A stretch of 31,560 nt of DNA from NCBI GenBank assembly GCA_049604415.1, contig JBMYTN010000048.1, forward strand, positions 1-31,560. Direction: 5' to 3'. The notes under the pieces are model-generated. The model was given only the letters and a program-made list of their open reading frames with translations. It was not told where the DNA came from and did no database searches. Made by a program: the position numbers and the translations under genes. Source of the stretch: JBMYTN01 sp049604415 (GTDB lineage Bacteria; Pseudomonadota; Alphaproteobacteria; Rhodospirillales; Rhodospirillaceae). Positions 1 to 6,900 of the stretch are shown here, piece by piece; position 1 is the first letter of the stretch, and the number at the start of each line of letters is the position of its first letter.

Positions 1-87
1 GCCGCCGAAAGCCAAGCCCCATGCGAATGCATGTCTCCGACATGACGGCGCCCGGCGACTGAGGGCTAAAAAAAATTCCGGCGAGGG

Positions 88-124
88 CCAAAAAACAAAA
101 AGGGCCGCCCGGGGGGCGACCCTT
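88..124 (-). terminator. Rho-independent terminator of the phasin gene
   Basis: Read on the minus strand, an 11-bp stem (100-110 paired with 114-124, one G-U wobble, 3-nt loop) is followed by a U-rich run, seen on the plus strand as the A-rich stretch 88-101. It lies about 50 bp downstream of the phasin stop codon and faces the right way to end that transcript. Confidence 0.75.
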
Positions 125-173
125 CCGTTTTGCACCGGCGCCGGGGAGCACCGGGGCGCATCAGTCCGCCAAA

Positions 174-527
174 TTAGGCAGCCTTGATGCCCATGCCTTC
201 GAAGGCAACCTTGGCGCGGGCGGTGACCGGCTCAAAGGAGGTCTTCAGGACAGAAGAAGCCATTTCGGCCAGCTTCTTGGAGTCGGCAACGGCGGTTTCG
301 ACGCCTTCTTTGGCCAGCTTCTGTTGCAGAGCGGACAGCTCTTGCGGGGTCTTGCAGGAAGCAACGGCCTTGGAGGCTTCAACGGCGGTGTCGAAGGACT
401 TGTTGGCAACAGCCATGTATTCCTTGGACAGCTCTTCCACGCCCTTGGCAAAGGTGGTGCCAGCGGCAACGGCGGCGTCGAGGTTTTCTTTGTTGAAAGC
501 AACAACGTCTTCGTAGGACTTCATCAT
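174..527 (-). CDS. Phasin family protein (polyhydroxyalkanoate granule-associated)
   Basis: A protein of 117 residues, almost entirely amphipathic helix, rich in Ala, Lys and Glu, with no signal peptide or membrane segment. The pattern (MKSYEDVVAFNKENLDA, then an Ala-rich centre with KTPQEL, then SSVLKTSFEPVTARAKVAFE) is typical of Phasin_2-type proteins, which coat polyhydroxyalkanoate granules in the cytoplasm and control granule size and number. The start is a double ATG (527 or 524) behind an AAGAGGAAGAG ribosome-binding sequence. It has its own terminator at 88-124 and its own upstream region with three TGC-N3-GCA boxes, so it is probably transcribed alone and repressed by a PhaR-type regulator. 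No PHA synthase or depolymerase gene is in the window, so the link to PHA is a family inference. Confidence 0.88.
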   Translation of the reverse strand: MMKSYEDVVAFNKENLDAAVAAGTTFAKGVEELSKEYMAVANKSFDTAVEASKAVASCKTPQELSALQQKLAKEGVETAVADSKKLAEMASSVLKTSFEPVTARAKVAFEGMGIKAA

Positions 528-619
528 GATCTCTTCCTCTTGATCTGTTTAGTTGGTGTCAGAACCAGGCTTCTACGCTGAACAAAGCGGCGCCCGGTCC
601 CGGATCACCCGGGGTTTTT

Positions 620-632
620 GTTGCGCCGCAAC
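620..632. promoter_or_regulatory. PhaR-like palindromic box 1
   Basis: GTTGCGCCGCAAC has 5-bp arms around a 3-bp centre, with core TGC-N3-GCA. It lies about 100 bp upstream of the phasin start, just downstream of the candidate -10. PhaR regulators of PHA metabolism are known to bind TGC/GCA-rich palindromes. Assignment to PhaR is inference. Confidence 0.45.
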
Positions 633-641
633 ATGGTCATT

Positions 642-670
642 AAGATGCCGCCGACCGCCCGAAGAGTCAA
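642..670 (-). promoter_or_regulatory. Candidate promoter of the phasin gene
   Basis: On the minus strand, TTGACT (670-665) and CATCTT (647-642) are separated by 17 bp. The -35 match is good and the -10 is weak. One TGC-N3-GCA box lies just upstream of the -35 and another just downstream of the -10, which is the expected arrangement for a repressed promoter. Confidence 0.35.
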
Positions 671-677
671 GAAGTTT

Positions 678-692
678 TTGTGCGCTGCACAA
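678..692. promoter_or_regulatory. PhaR-like palindromic box 2
   Basis: TTGTGC and GCACAA arms flank a 3-bp centre, giving a perfect 6-bp inverted repeat with core TGC-N3-GCA. It is the best of the three boxes upstream of the phasin gene and sits 7 bp upstream of the candidate -35. Confidence 0.5.
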
Positions 693-763
693 GAGGAAAA
701 AGCATTTAATATCAGTTACTTAAAATTTCGCACTGCCGCTCTAGGTCATTTTTTTGCTGCAGC

Positions 764-779
764 GCACAAACTCGGATAG
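764..779. promoter_or_regulatory. PhaR-like palindromic box 3
   Basis: TTGCTGCAGCGCACAA contains the same core TGC-N3-GCA (768-776) with a less perfect left arm. It lies about 20 bp from the end of alaS and is the most distal of the three boxes. Confidence 0.35.
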
Positions 780-797
780 GGAAATAACCCTGCCCCA

Positions 798-3485
798 TCA
801 CGCCGCATTGGCTTGGGCCATGGCCCCGGCAATCGCGGCCAAAGCAGCCTGAGCCTGCGCGCCATCGGGGCCACCGGCCTGGGCCATATCCGGACGGCCA
901 CCGCCGCCCTTGCCGCCCACCGCTGCGGAGCCAGCCCGCACCAGGGCCACCGCATCAAACTGGCCCTTCAGATCCTCGGTCACGCCCACCACCAGGGAAG
1001 CCTTGCCATCGGTCACCGAGATCAAAGCCGCCACGCCACTGCCCAGGCGGGTCTTGATCTCATCGACCATGCCCTTGAGCTCCTTGGCCGGGACGTCTTC
1101 AAGCACCTGGCCGGAGAACTTCACCCCGCCAATATCTTGCACCGGACCGGCACCGCCGCCGTCAGCCGCCGCGCCACCGGCGCCACCGCCACCCAAGGCG
1201 ATTTTCTTGCGCGCATCGGCCAGTTCCTTTTCCAGCCGCCGCCGGTCGTCCAGCAGAGCGCGAATCCGCTCACCCAGATCCGCCGGAGCCGACTTGGCCG
1301 CTTCCGAGGCAGCACCGAGCATGGCCGCCTGATCGGACACCCAGGCCACCGCCGCCGCACCGGTCACCGCTTCGATCCGCCGCACGCCAGAGCTGACCGC
1401 ACTTTCCGCCACGATCTTAAAGAAGCCAATATCGCCGGTCCGGGTGACATGGGTGCCGCCGCACAGCTCGACAGAATAGGGCTTATCCGCCTCCGCCGCT
1501 TTCGCCCCCATGGAGACCACGCGCACCTCATCGCCATATTTTTCCCCGAACAAGGCCATGGCCCCGGCCTCAATGGCGGCTTCGGGCTCCATCACCCGGG
1601 TGAGAACCGACTGGTTGGTCCGGATCTCCTGATTGACCTCTTCCTCGACCACCCGGATGTCCTCCGGGGTCAGAGCCTTGGGATGGCTGATGTCAAAGCG
1701 CAGCCGATCCGGCGAGACCAAAGAGCCCTTCTGCGTCACATGGTCGCCCAAGCGGCGGCGCAGGGCCTCATGCAGCAAATGGGTCGCAGAATGGTGGCCG
1801 CGCAACGCGTCCCGGCGGCCCACATCGACACTGAATTGGGCCTCATCGCCCACAGACACGGATCCAGAGGCAACCACCCCGAGATGGACAATCAGATCGC
1901 CAAGCTGTTTTTGGGCATCCCGGATGGTGATCGTTGCCCCGCCTGCGGTGGTGATTACGCCGGTGTCGCCCTGTTGACCACCGGATTCGCCATAAAACGG
2001 GGTCTGGTTGGCCAGCACAGCCACCTCGGTGCCTTCGCCCGCCTTGTCGACCGGCGCGCCATCGACCACCAGGGCGGTGATGGTGCCCTCGGCCTCGGTC
2101 CCGGCATAGCCCAGAAACTCGCCAACCCCGACCTTATCGCGCAGGTCAAACCACACCGTCTCCGTCGCAGCGCCGCCCGCCCCGGCCCAAGCCGCCCGGG
2201 CCTCGGCCTTTTGCTTGGCCATGGCGCTGGCAAAGCCATCCAGATCGACACCGATGCCCCGTTCGCGTAAGGCGTCCTGGGTCAGATCGACCGGGAAGCC
2301 ATAGGTATCATAGAGCCGGAAGGCCACGGTGCCGTCCAGAGTATCGCCCTCGGTCAAGCTGCCGCTTTCCTCGTCCAGCAGCTTCAAACCCCGGTCGAGC
2401 ATCTGCTTAAACCGGGTTTCTTCCAGCTTCAGGGTCTCGGTCATCAGCGCCTTGGCGCGCTCCAGCTCCGGGAACTGACCGCTCATGGCGCTGACCAAAG
2501 CCGGGACCAGCAGGAACATGATCGGATCCCGCGCCCCCATCATATGGGCGTGGCGCATGGCCCGGCGCATGATCCGGCGCAGCACATAGCCTCGACCCTC
2601 ATTGGAGGGCAGCACCCCATCGGCCATCAAAAAACAGCAGGAGCGCAAATGGTCGGCGATCACCCGATGCGAGGCCTGATGCGGGCCGTCCGGATCGGTC
2701 GAGGCCGCATCGGCCACCGCCTCGATCAAGCCGCGCATCAAGTCGATGTCATAATTGTCATGCTTGCCCTGGAGCACGGCGGCGACCCGCTCCAGCCCCA
2801 TGCCGGTATCAATGGAGGGCTTGGGCAGGTCCCGGCGTTCGTCCGGGGTGACCTGCTCGAACTGCATGAAGACTAGGTTCCAGATCTCGATGAAGCGGTC
2901 GCCATCCTCATCGGGGCTGCCCGGCGGGCCGCCGGGGATATGCTCGCCATGGTCAAAAAAGATTTCGGAGCAGGGGCCACAGGGGCCGGTGTCGCCCATG
3001 GACCAGAAATTATCGCTGGTCGGGATCCGGATGATCCGGTTGTCGCTGAGGCCCGCCACCTTGCGCCACAGACCGGCGGCTTCCTCGTCGGAGCTGTGCA
3101 CGGTGACCAGCAGCTTGTCTTCGGGCAGGCCATAATCCTTGGTCACCAGAGTCCAGGCGTGGTGGATGGCCTCTTCCTTGAAGTAGTCGCCAAAGGAGAA
3201 ATTGCCGAGCATCTCAAAGAAGGTGTGGTGCCGGGCGGTGTAGCCGACATTGTCCAGGTCATTGTGCTTGCCCCCGGCGCGGACGCATTTCTGCGAGGTC
3301 GCGGCGCGGCTATAGGGCCGGGTCTCAGCCCCGGTGAATACATTCTTGAACTGCACCATGCCCGCATTGGTGAACATCAGGGTCGGATCGTTCAGCGGCA
3401 CCAAGGGGCTGGAGTCCACTTCCTTATGGCCATTGCGGACAAAGTAATCCAGGAAGGAACGGCGGATCTCGGCGGTGGTGCTCAT
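798..3485 (-). CDS. alaS: Alanine--tRNA ligase
   Basis: Charges tRNA-Ala with alanine in the cytoplasm and removes mischarged Ser or Gly. The 895-residue length fits the family (E. coli has 876). The N-terminal class II catalytic core has the motif HHTFFEMLGNFSFGDYFK and the motif 3 region GMGLERVAAVLQG. The editing domain has the zinc-binding HHSATHLLH (HxxxH) and CGGTHV (CxxxH). The C-terminal domain starts after a Gly/Ala-rich linker and ends in a Gly/Ala-rich tail. The ATG at 3485 (MSTTAEIRRSFLDYF) matches the family start. A 44-codon upstream extension is open but does not resemble AlaRS and was rejected. It stands alone on the minus strand, upstream of the phasin but separated by that gene's own control region. 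Confidence 0.98.
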   Translation of the reverse strand: MSTTAEIRRSFLDYFVRNGHKEVDSSPLVPLNDPTLMFTNAGMVQFKNVFTGAETRPYSRAATSQKCVRAGGKHNDLDNVGYTARHHTFFEMLGNFSFGDYFKEEAIHHAWTLVTKDYGLPEDKLLVTVHSSDEEAAGLWRKVAGLSDNRIIRIPTSDNFWSMGDTGPCGPCSEIFFDHGEHIPGGPPGSPDEDGDRFIEIWNLVFMQFEQVTPDERRDLPKPSIDTGMGLERVAAVLQGKHDNYDIDLMRGLIEAVADAASTDPDGPHQASHRVIADHLRSCCFLMADGVLPSNEGRGYVLRRIMRRAMRHAHMMGARDPIMFLLVPALVSAMSGQFPELERAKALMTETLKLEETRFKQMLDRGLKLLDEESGSLTEGDTLDGTVAFRLYDTYGFPVDLTQDALRERGIGVDLDGFASAMAKQKAEARAAWAGAGGAATETVWFDLRDKVGVGEFLGYAGTEAEGTITALVVDGAPVDKAGEGTEVAVLANQTPFYGESGGQQGDTGVITTAGGATITIRDAQKQLGDLIVHLGVVASGSVSVGDEAQFSVDVGRRDALRGHHSATHLLHEALRRRLGDHVTQKGSLVSPDRLRFDISHPKALTPEDIRVVEEEVNQEIRTNQSVLTRVMEPEAAIEAGAMALFGEKYGDEVRVVSMGAKAAEADKPYSVELCGGTHVTRTGDIGFFKIVAESAVSSGVRRIEAVTGAAAVAWVSDQAAMLGAASEAAKSAPADLGERIRALLDDRRRLEKELADARKKIALGGGGAGGAAADGGGAGPVQDIGGVKFSGQVLEDVPAKELKGMVDEIKTRLGSGVAALISVTDGKASLVVGVTEDLKGQFDAVALVRAGSAAVGGKGGGGRPDMAQAGGPDGAQAQAALAAIAGAMAQANAA

Positions 3486-3926
3486 GGGAGGCCCTATTGC
3501 GTTTTCTCTGTCTTGGAGCGATCCCCGGGCCAGCATCGCCGCAACACATGCGTACGATCCGGCCCCAGGACAGCGGCAGGCATGGTTTCTATGTAAAGAG
3601 TGATCGCCCCCCCGCAAAGCAAAAACCTGGGCATTCCCCGCAGTCTAGGGGTCCATTCACTCAAAATAGGGTCTACGGCGCGCAGCTTGCCATCATTCCA
3701 GAAGCATCGGACCCGATGGGCAATCGCATGGGACCAGGTGAGGTTGGGGGGATCCGGCTCAAGATCCGCACTCCTTGAGTAGCAATGCAATCTTATGATT
3801 GCCAAATCTAATCATAGCAACCAATTTTAAAAAAATCGTCACAAAACTATATCTCTGAAAGGGTTACTGTTTTTGTTGGATACTAAAGTTATCCGATAAA
3901 GACCCATTCGTTTTTTGGAGCCAGCA
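3486..3926. other. Intergenic region between alaS and the RTX-like gene
   Basis: Divergent control region of 441 bp. The left half is GC-rich and must hold the alaS promoter; a possible minus-strand -35 (TTTACA) lies near 3600, with no convincing -10. The right half, from about 3780, turns abruptly A/T-rich and holds overlapping inverted repeats (3787-3815) and the ribosome-binding site GGAG at 3917-3920. I find no RNA gene and no convincing small coding sequence. Confidence 0.6.
3787..3815. promoter_or_regulatory. Overlapping inverted repeats upstream of the RTX-like gene
   Basis: GCAATC-TTAT-GATTGC (3787-3802) is a perfect inverted repeat. Its right part also pairs as ATGATT (3795-3800) with AATCAT (3810-3815). 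The overlap permits two alternative hairpins or two operator half-site pairings, 110-140 bp before the start codon. Its function is unknown. Confidence 0.3.
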
Positions 3927-6900
3927 ATGCCTTCAAAAATCTTAGACGATCTCGTCTCCGCGACGAAAGCCTTAATCAAAGATATCGTCGCTGATGAGGT
4001 TAGCGATGAAAGCAATGGCGCAATCAACGACAAAAGCGCCGAGATTGTCGTCGACGCAGCGTCCGATACAATTGACAATATTGCGCGCACCAGTCCGGAT
4101 AGTCGCCAAAAAACCGACCTCTTAGGTAAGAAAATCCAAATTGCTGAAATAGCTCAAGAAACACAAGAATTCTATGAACGTGATGATTTAGATACAATAC
4201 AAAAAAATGTATTGTCTACAATTAACATCTTAAATAAATTTTTTCCCTTTAGTGGAGATGCGACTGTTATTGCTGAGAAAGCCATTGAATTACGCAATAA
4301 GCGGGTTGGTGAATTAGAAAAAATCATGTCTGAATACCCTGAGCACTTCATGAGAGTGCCAGACCATTTGAAAGAGATAAAAAAGCTTCCGGCCTCCACT
4401 GATACAACACCCACAACAGAATTTGATGGAGCCGATGCTCGAGCATCTCATCCGACAAGGGTTAAGCTCCCGGAGAATCTACCTGGATCGCCGCTCATAG
4501 CCGATCGAGAGGGAGACGGCATTTCCGTTTCTTTCCTTGAGACATCCAACACCTGGTTTGACATCGACGCAGACGGTTTTCGGGAGCTTCTTGCTTGGCC
4601 CGATGGGCTAGATGACTGGATTTTAGTGCTCGACTGGAATGGAAATGGGGTCATCGATGATAGCACTGAGTGGTTTGGCGGCCTTGAAACCGACGGCTTT
4701 GCGGAACTCGCGAACCTGGACAACAACAAAGACGGCCACATCGACTTAGCAGATGCGCAGTTTGCAGACCTCCTGTTCTGGGCTGACATCAATCAAGACG
4801 GCGTAAGCGATCCAGGAGAACTAACACCCGTTCAAAACGAGGTGCTCTATATCGATCTGAACGCGAGCCTGATCAACGAGATTAACAATGGCAACCCAGT
4901 GACTCACCGGAGTGCTGTCCAGTGGTTGGACGGCACGACAACGAACATTGATGACATCTGGTTCCGTTTCGACCAATGGGACAGCCGCTCCAAAGATGAG
5001 AGCATCGATGGAATTAGCGATGACGTCTTGGTCCTGCCAGAACTGATTGGCCGAGGTGATATGGCCTCACTTTGGCAGGCAATGTCAGAAAACTCTGACT
5101 TGAAACAATCGGCGTTAAGCTTGTTGGAGAGCTTGGAAAATGGCGACATTGACGGATACCTGAACCAGTTTGACTTTTTTTTACTCCAATGGGCCGGTGT
5201 CGATACCAAAGACATGGTCACGCCGACCACTGTAAACACGCCGGAGATGCTGTCGTTTCTGAGGGCCTTTTCCGGACGTGACTATGATGCCTGGACTGGC
5301 AATCTTGGAGTGAATGCGACTGCCCTCGTTGAGAAAAACTTTGATGATATATCTGGTTCCCTAGCAGCACGCTTTGCTTTTCAAGCGCCGATATCCAGTT
5401 TTTTAATGTCTGAAGATAGCGAAACATTCGCATTTAATCACCCGTTATCTGTGTTGATGAGCATATTCGACTATAACCCTCAGACCGACATGTTGTCTTT
5501 GCGGGAAAACAATTCGACACTTTCTTTCGAAGCACTTATCCAAGATAATGTCTTGACTTTATCACAAGCATTTAATTTGCTTCGCTTGTTTGCCCCCGAT
5601 GTCGCTGCACAGGATACTGATCTTTCGGAATTATCTGGTGGAACGCATGTCGCTATAGTTCATGCCGGATTAAGTCATGGACATTATTATGATCTGGACC
5701 AGGGAACAGACCGTGTACCTGGGGGACCAAACGCCGACATTTTCCAAGGTGGGGGCGGCGACGACACCTTACTTGGTCAGGGCGGCAAGGATGTCTTTAT
5801 CTGGTCCAAGGGGCATGGAAATGATGTCATCCATGATGATGGCACGGGCCAGCTGATCCTCACAGATGTCCTTGCCGATGGCGTTGAGATCGCGCGTAGC
5901 CAAAACAACAGCTCTGATGTTGTTATAAAGATCTTAGAAACCAGCGAGACCATCTTGCTGGAGAACCTACTTACGAGCCAATCCCATGGCATTCAAAGTC
6001 TGGTTTTCCGTGACGGCACATCTATGGAACGGGCCGCGATAGAAGAGGCCGCTTGGTTTCGGGGAAGCTCTAAAACGGAATATTTCTGGGGGTATGCCGC
6101 AGACGAGATCTTCATTGGCGGTGGAGGAGACGACACCATCCATGGTGGGTGCGGCAAAGACGTCTTTCTCTGGTCTTTATACCATGGAAATGATGTCATC
6201 CGAGACGACGGTTCAGGTCATCTGGTCTTGCAGGACGTCAGTTCTGAGCAAGTGGTCTTTGGTAGAGCTGAGGCAGCTGCCAACGATTTGACCATTGGGG
6301 TCACCGAGACCAATGAGACCATCCTGATCAAGAATTTTTTCTGGAATGAAACCCAAGGCATTGATCGTCTGACCTTTAAGGACGGATCTAGCCTGGATCG
6401 CAACGGAATCATTAGCGCCGTCCAAAATGCGGAGGCCACAGCCCCTCCCCCACATGAAATCTCGTCAATTTCCCTGAACAGTTCGGGTCAAGACCAGTTT
6501 TCCTGGACCAAAGGTTCTGGAGACTATCTCATCTCTGGGCAAGGATCAGGCCGTGTGTTCCTCCGAGATGTTGCACCAGAGGGCGTGGTCTTTGGACGGA
6601 GTTTTAACTACCGCAATAATTTGGAGATCACAGTCACTGAAACTGGCGAAACACTCACGGTTAAACAATTCTTCAACAATTGGAACAATGGCATTCAGTC
6701 CATAACATTTGGTGACGGCACATCTATGGACCGCACCGCCCTGGAAAACGCCAGTTGGTATCGCGGCGGTTACGGACAAGAAATTATATCTGGCAGCGGT
6801 ACAGCAGAAACATTCCTGGGAAGTGGCGGCGGTGACCGGATCTATGGTGGTGGAGGTGAAGACACCTTTCTTTGGTCGAAGCGAGATGGCAACGACATTA

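Noticed and set aside
3..62. Possible C-terminal end of a plus-strand gene, or the start of a minus-strand gene at position 44
   Set aside because: Only about 20 codons are visible in either case, with no recognisable sequence and no ribosome-binding site for the minus-strand ATG.
813..2270. Long plus-strand open frame opposite alaS
   Set aside because: Shadow of a GC-rich gene; the composition is His/Gly/Arg-rich and without any family resemblance.
3486..3617. 44-codon N-terminal extension of alaS
   Set aside because: AlaRS proteins begin at the MSTTAEIRRSFLDYF-like sequence; the extension is Cys/His-rich and unlike the family.
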